NCBI RefSeq assembly: GCF_001613165.1
Contig: NZ_BDBV01000001.1
Location: 62,001 to 126,000 of the forward strand
Origin: Nocardia mexicana NBRC 108244
GTDB lineage: Bacteria > Actinomycetota > Actinomycetes > Mycobacteriales > Mycobacteriaceae
Length of the DNA stretch: 64,000 nt
Direction: 5' to 3'
Position numbers and translations under genes: made by a program. Position 1 is the first letter of the stretch, and each line of letters opens with the position of its first letter. A model generated the notes under the pieces. That model made no database searches, was not told where the DNA came from, and was given only the letters and a program-made list of their open reading frames with translations. Below are positions 17,679 to 25,764 of this stretch, piece after piece.

Positions 17679-18551
17679 CTACCACCAGCGCAGGGTCCGA
17701 TACCGCAGGCCGCCGCGCACCTGCCCGATCAGGATGCCCAGCAGCAGACCGCGCTCCTCCCCCACGAGGCCGCGGGCCGTCCCGACGCGGAACAGGTCGC
17801 GCAGCACGATCGGCAGACGGATCTCGGGCAGCCCGTTGCCGGGATATTCGGCATTCAACCGGGCCAGGCCCAGTCCGCGGGCGCGTCCCTGCCGCAGGCC
17901 CGCGCGAAAGCCGGGCCGATACCGGTAGGCGACCAGCGCGGCGGGCAGATATCCCACCCGGAAACCGTGACGATGCACACGCCACCCGAATTCGACGTCC
18001 TCATTGGCCGGATAGGTGACATCCAATCCGCCCACCTTCCGATACACCTCGGCGCGGCAGGCCATGCTGCCGCCCAGCACGATCGGAACCACCACTCCGG
18101 GCGGCTGGAAGGCCTCGGGCTCGGCCATATCCGCCACCGTGCGCGGATTGTCCCGATTGAGCGAACGGCCCTCGACGGCGCAGCTCACCAGGTCGTATCC
18201 GGTATCGAGAAATTCGACCAGGCGGCGGATCCACTCGGGATACACGCGGTCGTCGTGATCGCAGCAGAGCAGCACGTCACCGCTCGCCTCGGCGGCGCCG
18301 ATATTGCGTGCGTACGCGGCGCCCCGATCTCCCGAAGCGTCCACGTAACGCAGGCTCAGCCGCTGTTTCAGCGAATGACCGGCGACATGATCGCGCAGAC
18401 CGATCGGCGATCCGTTGTCGGCGATGACCACCTCGAAAGGGCCCGAATAGTCCTGTTCCGCCAGCGCCGCGAGTTGCACGTCCAGAAATCCCAGGCTCTC
18501 GGCCGTCGTCACGTGTGCCGGGATGACGACCGACACCGATGGCACCGTCAC
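17679..18551 (-). CDS. Family 2 glycosyltransferase
   Basis: From the GTG at 18551 (AGGGAG six bases upstream) the enzyme has 290 residues. It shows the GT-A fold of GT2: SVVIPAHVTT at the N-terminus, VVIADNGSP, a DHDD metal/nucleotide-sugar motif near residue 100, and NEDVEFGWR near 190 carrying the likely catalytic acidic residue. No membrane helices are evident. It transfers a sugar from an activated donor, probably in envelope polysaccharide synthesis. The longer frame to 18707 runs through the terminator and is not the start. Donor and acceptor are unknown. Confidence 0.87.
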   Translation of the reverse strand: MTVPSVSVVIPAHVTTAESLGFLDVQLAALAEQDYSGPFEVVIADNGSPIGLRDHVAGHSLKQRLSLRYVDASGDRGAAYARNIGAAEASGDVLLCCDHDDRVYPEWIRRLVEFLDTGYDLVSCAVEGRSLNRDNPRTVADMAEPEAFQPPGVVVPIVLGGSMACRAEVYRKVGGLDVTYPANEDVEFGWRVHRHGFRVGYLPAALVAYRYRPGFRAGLRQGRARGLGLARLNAEYPGNGLPEIRLPIVLRDLFRVGTARGLVGEERGLLLGILIGQVRGGLRYRTLRWW

Positions 18552-18635
18552 AGCGCTCCCTTCAGCTAATGCGCGGACAACCATACAAAAGAATGGCGGA
18601 TGGTTCAGGACGGCGGAATTTGGGGGGATATACGC

Positions 18636-18663
18636 GAGAGGCCGGGGTTTACCCCGGCCTCTC
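18636..18663 (-). terminator. Strong hairpin terminator
   Basis: GAGAGGCCGGGG (18636-18647) pairs perfectly with CCCCGGCCTCTC (18652-18663) around a TTTA loop. It is 24 bases past the stop of the DUF2382 gene on the minus strand and insulates it from the glycosyltransferase. Confidence 0.8.
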
Positions 18664-18687
18664 AGTGGGTATTCAATTGCGCAATTG

Positions 18688-19461
18688 TCAGCGTTCGTCT
18701 CTGCCACGATTCTTCTCGGTCTCCACGCCTTCCGCCTCGATCCGCTCCTTACGCACGGTGTCGGAGACGGTGCGCTGGTCCTCGACCTCGTCGACCTCGA
18801 GGCGGACCCGCTCGACCGGCACCGATTCCTTGTGCACGGTCACCCGGTCCTCGTGCAGCGTGACCTCGCTTTCCTGCTCACCGATCTCCGGCTGACGCAT
18901 ATGCGCCGGATCGGTGATGGGTTCGCGCTCGATGCGCGCCTCCTCATGGGTGGTGGGCACGTCGACGGTCTGGTCCTCGCTGACCACGTACTTGCGCAGT
19001 CGCGCGGTCCCGACCTCCTGTCGTTCGGTGCCGACCTGAAGTCGCTCCTCCGAGCGGATCATCTCGTCGTTGCCGTACCCGTGCGTCATCGGCTCGTCGG
19101 ATCCGGGCCGAATCTGCTGACGGCCGTAGGCGGTCCACCCGGCGCGGCGGGAGTCGACGCCGTAGTGGGCGAACAACTCCTGTTCGGACTCCCGGGTGAT
19201 GTGGCCGTCGTCGTCCAGGTAGGGCGCGGACTTGACGTGGTCCTTGTCCACCTGAACCTGCAGCGTCTCGGCCTCCGGCCGGTGCTGGGCGCCCGCCAGC
19301 GGCACCATCGAATCGCCGCTGAACAGACCCGTCGACACCGCCGCCCACGTCGGCTCGCCCGTGGAGTTGTCGAGGTATATCTTCTTGACCTTGCCGATCT
19401 TCTCGCCGGCGGAATCGTATGCGGTACTACCGATTACGGATTCCAACGTTGCGTGTGTCAT
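18688..19461 (-). CDS. PRC-barrel/DUF2382 stress protein
   Basis: This 257-residue cytoplasmic protein has an N-terminal PRC-barrel (about 5-85, VIGSTAYDSAGEKIGKVKKI) and a highly charged C-terminal DUF2382 domain (about 130-245, repeated EERL, REP, VTLHED, VERVRLE segments). Relatives (YsnF/AvaK-like) are induced by general stress, often through SigB-type sigma factors. The molecular role is not known. The ATG at 19461 has AGGAGAG upstream; the frame beyond it is not used. The 274-base region upstream (19462-19735) holds no gene or convincing signal. Confidence 0.85.
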   Translation of the reverse strand: MTHATLESVIGSTAYDSAGEKIGKVKKIYLDNSTGEPTWAAVSTGLFSGDSMVPLAGAQHRPEAETLQVQVDKDHVKSAPYLDDDGHITRESEQELFAHYGVDSRRAGWTAYGRQQIRPGSDEPMTHGYGNDEMIRSEERLQVGTERQEVGTARLRKYVVSEDQTVDVPTTHEEARIEREPITDPAHMRQPEIGEQESEVTLHEDRVTVHKESVPVERVRLEVDEVEDQRTVSDTVRKERIEAEGVETEKNRGRDER

Positions 19462-19735
19462 GACTCTCCTCCTGTACGCCGGTGCCGGGCCGCGCCCATG
19501 GCGAGGCGGCGCGGCGCGCACCGCATGGTTCGGAGATTGTCCTCATTCGGTTGACGAGATGCCGCCCGGTCACCGGCGCGGCACCTCATGTCCGCGATGG
19601 CCGATTCGACGCCTGCCGACGAACACACAGCCGTCGAGCGGTCCGGTAGAAGATGCCGCCGACCTGCCGTTCATCGCAGGCGACGAACATCGGCTACATC
19701 CCGGCAAGTACCCGGTATCCCGCCCCGCAAACCGG

Positions 19736-20083
19736 CTACGCCCCGCTGATACGCGGCCGAACCGCACCTCGCGGCGCCGCGGCGCCGGATCCCGCGACGC
19801 CCGGCAGACCACCGGACCCATCGCGTGCAAACATCACGCTGTCCCACCATGATTTCAACGGACTGGGCTCGGGCCACTCGACGGCACCGATACTCGCGTA
19901 GTTCTCGAAGATGTCCACTGCTGCCTGCTTTCCCATCGATTCCGAATGCAGCTCCTCGTCCGGGGCCGACACCAGAGCTCTTCCCATCTGGAAGTAGCTG
20001 AACGAGGGCCCTAGGTAACACGCATCGGGGATCGCGGTCCCCGGCACCATGCCGTGTGCCTTACGTACCTGCGGTAATCCCAC
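19736..20083 (-). CDS. Small hypothetical protein
   Basis: The open frame encodes up to 115 residues. The central part (FSYFQMGRALVSAPDEELH to PLKSWWDSVMFARD) looks protein-like and keeps coding bias. The last ~25 residues are low-complexity Gly/Ala/Pro. A GTG at 20083 or an ATG 11 codons in are possible starts, and neither has a strong ribosome site. No family is recognised. It is divergent from the SigB-family gene. Confidence 0.45.
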   Translation of the reverse strand: MGLPQVRKAHGMVPGTAIPDACYLGPSFSYFQMGRALVSAPDEELHSESMGKQAAVDIFENYASIGAVEWPEPSPLKSWWDSVMFARDGSGGLPGVAGSGAAAPRGAVRPRISGA

Positions 20084-20198
20084 GCAGATCTGCCATTGGT
20101 CGCGATTTTCCCGGACCTTGGTCCCGGTTGCTGGCGAGCATGCTCCGGCGCCGCGAAGCTGGGATCACGGAGCCAGGAACGGGACCGAGGAGGCAGGG

Positions 20199-20999
20199 AT
20201 GAGAACGGCGACGCAACGACAGCCGTCCGATGCGCTGGACAGAGCTCGCGGGTACGAGAATCTGGAACCCTGGTTCCACCGGATGGCGGAGGCCGACGGT
20301 CCGCAACGAAAAGCGTTGCGGGCCCGCATCATCGAACAGGGTTTGCCGCTCGCCGACCATATAGCCCGCAGGTTCTCGGGACGAAACGAGAACGTCGACG
20401 ACCTGGAGCAGGCGGCCCGGCTCGGACTCGTGCTGGCGGTCGATCGGTTCGACGTCTCCCGAGGGAAACCCTTTCTGGCATATGCGATTCCGACGATCAT
20501 GGGCGAGGTGCGCCGACACTTTCGCGACTACACCTGGGCGGTGCATGTCCCCCGCCCGGTGAAGGACCTGAACTCGCGGACCGCGGCGGCCGCCGAATCG
20601 CTGACCCACCGTTTGAAACGGGCGCCGACGTGCGCGGAGGTCGCGGCGGAGCTGGGCGTGGGTACCGACGAATTGACCTTGGCGCAACTGGCTTCCAACG
20701 GCTACCGATCGGACCCGATCGATACGGGATCGGACGACGACGATACCCCCGGCACGCCCGCCAAGGCGTACTCGGTCGAGGAGCCGTGCTACTCGCTGAT
20801 CGAGGAGGCGATGACCCTGCGGCCGCTGCTGACACAGCTTCCCGAACACGAGCGGGAGCTGCTCGTCATGCGGTTCTACGAGTCGATGTCGCAGACGCAG
20901 ATCGCGCAGCGGATCGGCGCATCACAGATCAGCGTCTCGCGGCGCCTGTTCCGAACGCTGGATCGACTTCGCTGCCAAGCCCTTCCGGCAGACGGTTGA
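20199..20999 (+). CDS. SigB/SigF-family RNA polymerase sigma factor
   Basis: This is a 267-residue group 3 sigma factor of stress/sporulation type. Region 2 (about 40-105) contains LPLADHIARRF, NVDDLEQAARLGLVLAVDRF and the GEVRRHFRDYTW element. Region 3 lies about 110-180, and region 4 (about 205-260) holds SMSQTQIAQRIGASQISVSR. The ATG at 20199 has GAGGAGGCAGGG just upstream; the open frame before it is not protein-like. No anti-sigma or anti-anti-sigma gene is adjacent, which is unusual for the family. The neighbouring DUF2382 and ThDP-enzyme genes are candidate targets. Confidence 0.9.
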   Translation: MRTATQRQPSDALDRARGYENLEPWFHRMAEADGPQRKALRARIIEQGLPLADHIARRFSGRNENVDDLEQAARLGLVLAVDRFDVSRGKPFLAYAIPTIMGEVRRHFRDYTWAVHVPRPVKDLNSRTAAAAESLTHRLKRAPTCAEVAAELGVGTDELTLAQLASNGYRSDPIDTGSDDDDTPGTPAKAYSVEEPCYSLIEEAMTLRPLLTQLPEHERELLVMRFYESMSQTQIAQRIGASQISVSRRLFRTLDRLRCQALPADG

Positions 21000-21184
21000 A
21001 GCCGCAACCACGAATTACGCTCTGCGACAAGGTAAGTCAAGGACACATCCTCCCAGGGCTGGGACTAGCGGTTTGCGGACCTCACGCTCCGGCCGACGCG
21101 ACGATCGGACGACCATGACGGTACGGTAGGCGGTCGACTCGCCACCGGGGCGAGCACGGATTCCTGGGAGGGGAATCGTTGCAC

Positions 21185-21886
21185 ATGAATCAACAACCGC
21201 CGCAGGGCTTTTCGCAACCCGTACCACCGCCCGGCGGCTATCCACCGGCGCCCGGCGGCAACTTCGCACAGGCACCGCGGCAGCAGGGCACCAACGGCCT
21301 CGCGATCGCCTCTCTGGTGCTGGGCATCATCGGCGGGGTGTGCGGACTGGCGGCCGTATTCGGCATCATCGCACTGGTCCAGATCAAGAAAACGGGCCAG
21401 CGCGGAAAGGGATTCGCGATCGCCGGTCTGGCGCTGACGGCGGTGTGGGTGGCGGTCGGCGTGATCGGCTTCGTCGCCGCGGCCGGCAGTTCGGAGCAGC
21501 GGGACGCCTCGGGTGAGGTCACCAGCGGCGGCTCGGAATCGGTCTCGCGACTGCGCGAGGGCGACTGCGTGGGCGGCATGGAGGACGGCAAGCGCATGAC
21601 CTCGGTGACCGTGTCACCGTGCGAGCAGGCGCACGACGGCGAGATCATCGCGCAGTTCGACCTGCCGCGCGGCGCCTGGCCCGGCGAGCCCGCGGTCGCC
21701 CAGCAGGCCGAGGAGCAGTGCTCGACCAAGATCGAGCAGGCCCTGGCGAACAGCCCGATGTACGACCAGCTGAGCGTGTCCTACCTCTACCCCGACAACA
21801 AGAAGGACTGGGACCGCGACCGCGGCGTGTCCTGCATGGTGTTCGAGGCCAACGGCGGGAAGCTGACGGGCAAGGTCCCGCGCTGA
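21185..21886 (+). CDS. DUF4190 membrane protein with septum-formation-like domain
   Basis: About 233 residues: a Pro/Gln/Gly-rich cytoplasmic N-terminus (about 1-35), two membrane helices forming the DUF4190 unit (about 38-100), and an extracytoplasmic domain. That domain has the pattern LREGDCVGGM, then VSPCEQAHDGEI, as in the actinobacterial septum-formation family, with paired Cys. The role is unknown, probably envelope-related. GGGAGGGG precedes either TTG at 21179 or ATG at 21185; ATG is chosen. A strong terminator follows. Confidence 0.85.
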   Translation: MNQQPPQGFSQPVPPPGGYPPAPGGNFAQAPRQQGTNGLAIASLVLGIIGGVCGLAAVFGIIALVQIKKTGQRGKGFAIAGLALTAVWVAVGVIGFVAAAGSSEQRDASGEVTSGGSESVSRLREGDCVGGMEDGKRMTSVTVSPCEQAHDGEIIAQFDLPRGAWPGEPAVAQQAEEQCSTKIEQALANSPMYDQLSVSYLYPDNKKDWDRDRGVSCMVFEANGGKLTGKVPR

Positions 21887-21892
21887 CGACGA

Positions 21893-21933
21893 GATGGCCG
21901 TGCGCGCAAAGGTTTTCGGCGCGCGCGGCCATC
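21893..21933. terminator. 15-bp hairpin between convergent genes
   Basis: GATGGCCGTGCGCGC (21893-21907) pairs with 21919-21933 with a single G-T wobble around an 11-base loop containing TTTT. It starts seven bases after the DUF4190 stop and can also end the minus-strand gene at 21982. Confidence 0.75.
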
Positions 21934-21981
21934 GTGGCGAAGCAGGTCCTCCGGCAGCCGCGCCGAGCGCGGTTCAGTGGG

Positions 21982-22416
21982 CTACGCGGCCGAGCGGCGC
22001 CTGCCGGTGGCGGGAGCCGCGCCCCGCAGCGACGAGCGGCGGTCCACGTCGATCAGCACATAGGGGTCGCTCCCCCACGCCTGTCTGCGCGGATGCGCCC
22101 GCTGATAGGTGGCCTTCAGCATTTCGTACTCGGACGTTCCGGGCATCACCACCCGGCCCGTCCCGGTCAACCGACTGCGGCCGGTGCGGATGGAGACCGG
22201 ATGCGGCGAGCGGAAAGTGCGCCACCAGGTGGTCCGATCGGCGTGGTCCACCCGCACGACCACCGAGCCGCCCGAGCACGCGTAGGGCACGGGCAGGGTG
22301 CTCCCCCACCCCTGGAATCGCAATTCGCCGATTCTCCGACGCAATCCGACCGGTAGCCGCAGCGCCACCAGCGTGGCCGCCGCACCGAAGCCCGGAGTGT
22401 CGTTCCTCGTGCTCAC
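21982..22416 (-). CDS. Hypothetical protein, possibly split-beta-barrel type
   Basis: About 144 residues from the GTG at 22416 (GGAAGG upstream). The open frame to 22515 adds 33 residues that do not look coding. The middle (VVVRVDHADRTTWWRTFRSP, then LTGTGRVV) loosely recalls small flavin or deazaflavin split-barrel proteins, but no defining motif is intact, so no function is assigned. The last ~20 residues are Arg/Ala-rich. Monocistronic. Confidence 0.55.
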   Translation of the reverse strand: MSTRNDTPGFGAAATLVALRLPVGLRRRIGELRFQGWGSTLPVPYACSGGSVVVRVDHADRTTWWRTFRSPHPVSIRTGRSRLTGTGRVVMPGTSEYEMLKATYQRAHPRRQAWGSDPYVLIDVDRRSSLRGAAPATGRRRSAA

Positions 22417-22569
22417 GTCCGCCGCCTTCCCATCGTCGCATGTATCGCTGACATGTCTCGATGATCGGGCGGCGGACCTACCGGCCCCAGTGCCCAAAGT
22501 CCCTGCCGATAGCACCTTTTGCCAGCACTTCGAGTGAACCGCGCGTCCAGTCGGCGACGGGCTGGAGCG

Positions 22570-22893
22570 CTACTTGCCCAGTGCCGACGCCAGCTGCTTC
22601 TTGGTCATCTTGGAGCGGCCCTTGATGCCGCGCTGCCGCGCCTCGTTGTAGAGCTGGTCGCGGGTGGGGCCCTGGGACCCGGTGTGCGAACGCAACCCAC
22701 CCCGGCGCTGCGGTGAGATGTCCTTGACCGTCGACCTGCTCGCGGTGCGGGACTGGCCGGACTGCGCGCGATTCTTGTTCACGGTGCGGGCGGCGATTTC
22801 CTTCGCGCGGCGCTCGCTCGCGCCCTGGTCGCGCTCGGATTCCCTGATGTGCTGATACTCGCGTTCCTGTTTCGCGGTCCATTCCTTGGGCAT
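22570..22893 (-). CDS. Small Rho-N-like protein ('plasmid stabilization' family)
   Basis: This is a 107-residue basic protein. The ATG at 22893 has AGGAGG upstream. The N-terminal half is charged (KEWTAKQEREYQHIRESERD, ASERRAKEIAARTVNK). The C-terminal ~45 residues (GPTRDQLYNEARQRGIKGRS, ending MTKKQLASAL) match the Rho termination factor N-terminal helical motif that binds nucleic acid. Databases often label it plasmid stabilization protein without direct evidence. It begins 11 bases after the ThDP enzyme stop, so it is in the same operon. Longer overlapping frames are shadows. Confidence 0.82.
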   Translation of the reverse strand: MPKEWTAKQEREYQHIRESERDQGASERRAKEIAARTVNKNRAQSGQSRTASRSTVKDISPQRRGGLRSHTGSQGPTRDQLYNEARQRGIKGRSKMTKKQLASALGK

Positions 22894-22904
22894 GTCGTGC
22901 CTCC

Positions 22905-24707
22905 TCACTTGTCGCGGAACGTATTGATGAGTTCCTGTGCTTTGGTTTTCGCGCCTTGGAACATCACGTGCCCGGCATCCGGGTCGCCGCGCAGTAGCGC
23001 CGAGGCGGTGTCCTTCATCTGTTCCCAGGTGGCGTGCGGCGGGATCGGCGGCAGCTCCGGGTCGCATCGGACGTCGAGCAGCACCGGCTCGTCGGCGGCC
23101 AGGGCCCGATCCCACGCCGGACCGAGATCGTCGGGATTGTCGACGGCGATGGCCGACAGCCCGGCGCAGCGCGCGACCTCGGCGTAGGAGATGTCCGGAA
23201 GCGACTGGGACTCTTCGAATTTCGGCGCCCCGCCCATCGCGCGCAGCTCCCAGGTGACCTGGTTGAGGTCGTTGTTGTGGAAGACGCACACGATCAGGCG
23301 CGGATCGGACCACCGGCTCCGGTAGCGGGCGATGGTGAGCAGTTCGGCCATGCCGTTCATCTGCATGGCGCCGTCGCCGACCAGGGCGATCGCCGGGCGG
23401 TCGGGATGCGCGAACTTCGCCCCGATGGCGTAGGGAACCCCGGGCCCCATGGTGGCCAGCGTCCCCGACAGCGATCCCCGCATATCCCCGCGCATCCGCA
23501 GGCACCGGGCATACCAGTTGGTGGACGATCCCGAGTCCGCGGTCACGATGGCATTGCCGGGGATGCGCTCGGACAGCTCCCACACGACCCGCATCGGATT
23601 GACCGGACGGGCGTCGAGCATCGACTGCCGCTCGACGACCTGCCACCAGCGCTCCACGTTCTTCTCGACCGTCTCCCGCCACGACCGGTCCTGTTTGCGC
23701 TGCACCAGCGGAATCAGTTCGGCGAGAGTGGCTTTGGCGTCACCGACGAGGTTCACCTCGGTCGGGTACCGCATGCCGATGAAGGCACCGTCGATATCGA
23801 TCTCTACGGCTCTCGCCTGACGGAAGTCGGGCAGGAACTGGCTGTAGGGGAAGTTCGAGCCGACGATCAACAGAGTGTCGCAGTCGCGCATGAGCTCGTA
23901 GCTGGGGCGGCTGCCGAGCAGTCCGACCGGGCCGGTGACGTACGGCAGGTCGTCGGGCAGCACATCCATGCCGAGCAGGGCCTTGGCGACACCGGCGCCG
24001 GTGCGGTCGGCGAACTCGGCGATTTCGGCCGCGGCGCCCCTGGCTCCCTGACCGACCAGTACCGCCACCTTGGACCCGGCATCGAGAATCTCTGCCGCAC
24101 GGCGGATCTCGTCGGCCGGGGGCACCAGCGTCGCGGTCCGGACGGGCCCGGGCGGGCTCGACGGGACCTGTTTGAACTCGTGCGCGGGCGGCTCGTACGG
24201 TTCCTCCTGCAGATCCGCGGGAATGATCACCGCGGTGGGCGCGCGCCGCGTCAGCGCGACGCGGATCGCGCGGTCCAGCGCATTCGGCAGCTGCGCGGAG
24301 ACGTTCACCTCCACCAGGTAGTCGGAGGCGACGTCCTTGTACAGGCTCTGCAGGTCGACCTCCTGCTGATAGCTGCCACCCATGGCGCTGCGGGCCGTCT
24401 GGCCGACGATCGCGACCACCGGAACGTGGTCGAGCTTGGCGTCGTACAGCCCGTTGAGCAGGTGGATGGCGCCGGGCCCGGAGGTGGCCGTACACACCCC
24501 GACCCTGCCGCTGAACTTCGCGTACCCGGTGGCCTGGAACGCCGACATCTCCTCGTGCCGGGCCTGGATGAACTCCGGGCCGTCGTCGGCCCGGCCGAAC
24601 GCCGCCACCAGGCCGTTGATCCCGTCGCCGGGATATCCGAAGACCTGATCGACATCCCATTCCCGCAGCCGCTGTACGACGAAATCGCCCACCTGTTGCT
24701 GAGCCAT
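22905..24707 (-). CDS. Thiamine-diphosphate enzyme, pyruvate oxidase-like (PoxB/YdaP)
   Basis: This 600-residue enzyme has the three-domain acetolactate synthase/pyruvate oxidase layout. An N-terminal ThDP Pyr domain carries the catalytic Glu (QARHEEMSAFQATGYAK) and TSGPGAIHLLNGLYDAK. A middle flavin-type domain spans about 190-330. The C-terminal PP domain has the ThDP/Mg motif GDGAMQMNGMAEL. It most resembles quinone-linked pyruvate oxidases such as PoxB and B. subtilis YdaP, which decarboxylate pyruvate to acetate; acetolactate synthase is less likely in this context. ATG at 24707 with GGAGGGG upstream. It is first in an operon with the small Rho-N protein, with a SigB-type promoter candidate upstream. 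Confidence 0.88.
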   Translation of the reverse strand: MAQQQVGDFVVQRLREWDVDQVFGYPGDGINGLVAAFGRADDGPEFIQARHEEMSAFQATGYAKFSGRVGVCTATSGPGAIHLLNGLYDAKLDHVPVVAIVGQTARSAMGGSYQQEVDLQSLYKDVASDYLVEVNVSAQLPNALDRAIRVALTRRAPTAVIIPADLQEEPYEPPAHEFKQVPSSPPGPVRTATLVPPADEIRRAAEILDAGSKVAVLVGQGARGAAAEIAEFADRTGAGVAKALLGMDVLPDDLPYVTGPVGLLGSRPSYELMRDCDTLLIVGSNFPYSQFLPDFRQARAVEIDIDGAFIGMRYPTEVNLVGDAKATLAELIPLVQRKQDRSWRETVEKNVERWWQVVERQSMLDARPVNPMRVVWELSERIPGNAIVTADSGSSTNWYARCLRMRGDMRGSLSGTLATMGPGVPYAIGAKFAHPDRPAIALVGDGAMQMNGMAELLTIARYRSRWSDPRLIVCVFHNNDLNQVTWELRAMGGAPKFEESQSLPDISYAEVARCAGLSAIAVDNPDDLGPAWDRALAADEPVLLDVRCDPELPPIPPHATWEQMKDTASALLRGDPDAGHVMFQGAKTKAQELINTFRDK

Positions 24708-24752
24708 GGCCCCTCCTATCCGTTTCGAGTGGTCCCGGGCGCATTTGCGCGA

Positions 24753-24777
24753 ATACCCGGGAAACGGGGGGTCAATC
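24753..24777 (-). promoter_or_regulatory. Candidate SigB-type promoter for the ThDP enzyme operon
   Basis: On the minus strand GATT (24774-24777), a 15-base spacer and GGGTAT (24753-24758) fit the actinobacterial stress-sigma consensus GNNT-N14-16-GGGTAY. The leader to the ATG at 24707 would be about 40 bases. A SigB/SigF-family gene lies 4 kb away. The rest of the 24708-24907 gap shows nothing else. Confidence 0.5.
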
Positions 24778-24907
24778 AGGGCGTGCGGAATCAGTCACCG
24801 CTATTCGCGCGTTATCGCGACCGGGCCTTCGAGGAGGTTCTCGATCGCCGCCGCGAGCTACGCGGGGCGGTCGAGCGAGAGCACCGGTCCTCGGCAGCGC
24901 TCACCCG

Positions 24908-25666
24908 TCATCCGCCGACCTCCTGCCGCACCGCGGCCTGCTGCCCGGCCGCGGCAGCCGCGCGCAGCCGGGCTACGAGACGTGCTGCCAGTTCCGGCTT
25001 TTCGGTGAGCCCGTCGGTCACCCAGGACTCCGCGAGCGGAGCGAAGAACTCGTGCGGCGCCTGCTCCCAGTCCAGCGGCCCGAGCGGAGGCTCCGGGTCG
25101 TATTCCATGGCGAACTGGGCCAGCCTGGCCACGTCCGTGCCCGCCAGCTGCTCGACCAGGTACAACCCCATGTCGATCCCGGCGGACTGCCCGCCCGCGG
25201 TGACGATCCGGCCGTCGCGCACCCAGCGCCCGCGCACCGGTTCGGCCCCGAACTCCGCCAGCAGGTCGAATGCCGTCCAGTGCGTCGTGGCCCGCCTACC
25301 CCGCAGCAGCCCGGCCGCGCCGAGCAGCAGCGAACCGGAGCACACGGACGCGGTGATCTCGGCGTGTGCCGCGGCGGTGCGGAGGTAGTCGAGCAGGTGC
25401 TCGTCGGCCATGGCGCGGAACGCCGGGGTGCTGGCGCCGGGGACGACCAGCACGTCGGGAGTGGGAACCTCCGCGAAGGTGTGGCTCGGTGTGATGCGCA
25501 GCGCGCCCTCGGTCTCGTGGGCCTCGATCCGCGCCCCGACCGTGACCGTGCGCCAGCCCGAGCCGAGGTAGCCGACCAGGCCGAGCGCCTGCATCGGGCC
25601 GATCAGATCCAGCGGGTCGACGCCCGGAAACACCAGGCAGGCAATGGTCTTCGTGTCATCCGTCAT
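24908..25666 (-). CDS. DJ-1/PfpI family protein (isonitrile hydratase-like)
   Basis: About 252 residues with the class I glutamine-amidotransferase-like fold. The nucleophile-elbow Cys is in SVCSGSLLLGAAGLL (near residue 105), preceded by DVLVVPGAS and followed by ATTHWTAFDLL. This pattern matches the InhA/isonitrile hydratase and GlxA N-domain branch. The substrate is unknown. The C-terminal ~60 residues are helical and Ala-rich. Start ATG at 25666; an ATG four codons upstream is possible. It is divergent from the GlxA-like regulator, which probably controls it. Confidence 0.87.
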   Translation of the reverse strand: MTDDTKTIACLVFPGVDPLDLIGPMQALGLVGYLGSGWRTVTVGARIEAHETEGALRITPSHTFAEVPTPDVLVVPGASTPAFRAMADEHLLDYLRTAAAHAEITASVCSGSLLLGAAGLLRGRRATTHWTAFDLLAEFGAEPVRGRWVRDGRIVTAGGQSAGIDMGLYLVEQLAGTDVARLAQFAMEYDPEPPLGPLDWEQAPHEFFAPLAESWVTDGLTEKPELAARLVARLRAAAAAGQQAAVRQEVGG

Positions 25667-25730
25667 GTGCCCCAGCATGTCCGGGCCCGGCGGGTCCGTG
25701 GGCCGCCGTGTCCGGAATCCTGCGAAACGT

Positions 25731-25742
25731 GTCCGATCGGAC
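25731..25742. promoter_or_regulatory. Candidate operator palindrome
   Basis: GTCCGATCGGAC is a perfect 12-base palindrome 22 bases before the regulator ATG in the divergent gap. CGTGTCCG occurs twice in the gap, once running into this palindrome. It is a plausible AraC-type binding site, but binding is untested. Confidence 0.4.
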
Positions 25743-25764
25743 GGAGTCGAGTAGCGTCGATGAT

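Noticed and set aside
22895..23682. N-terminal extension of the small Rho-N protein to 370 residues
   Set aside because: It overlaps the ThDP enzyme in another frame. The ATG at 22893 has an AGGAGG site and gives the family's normal length.
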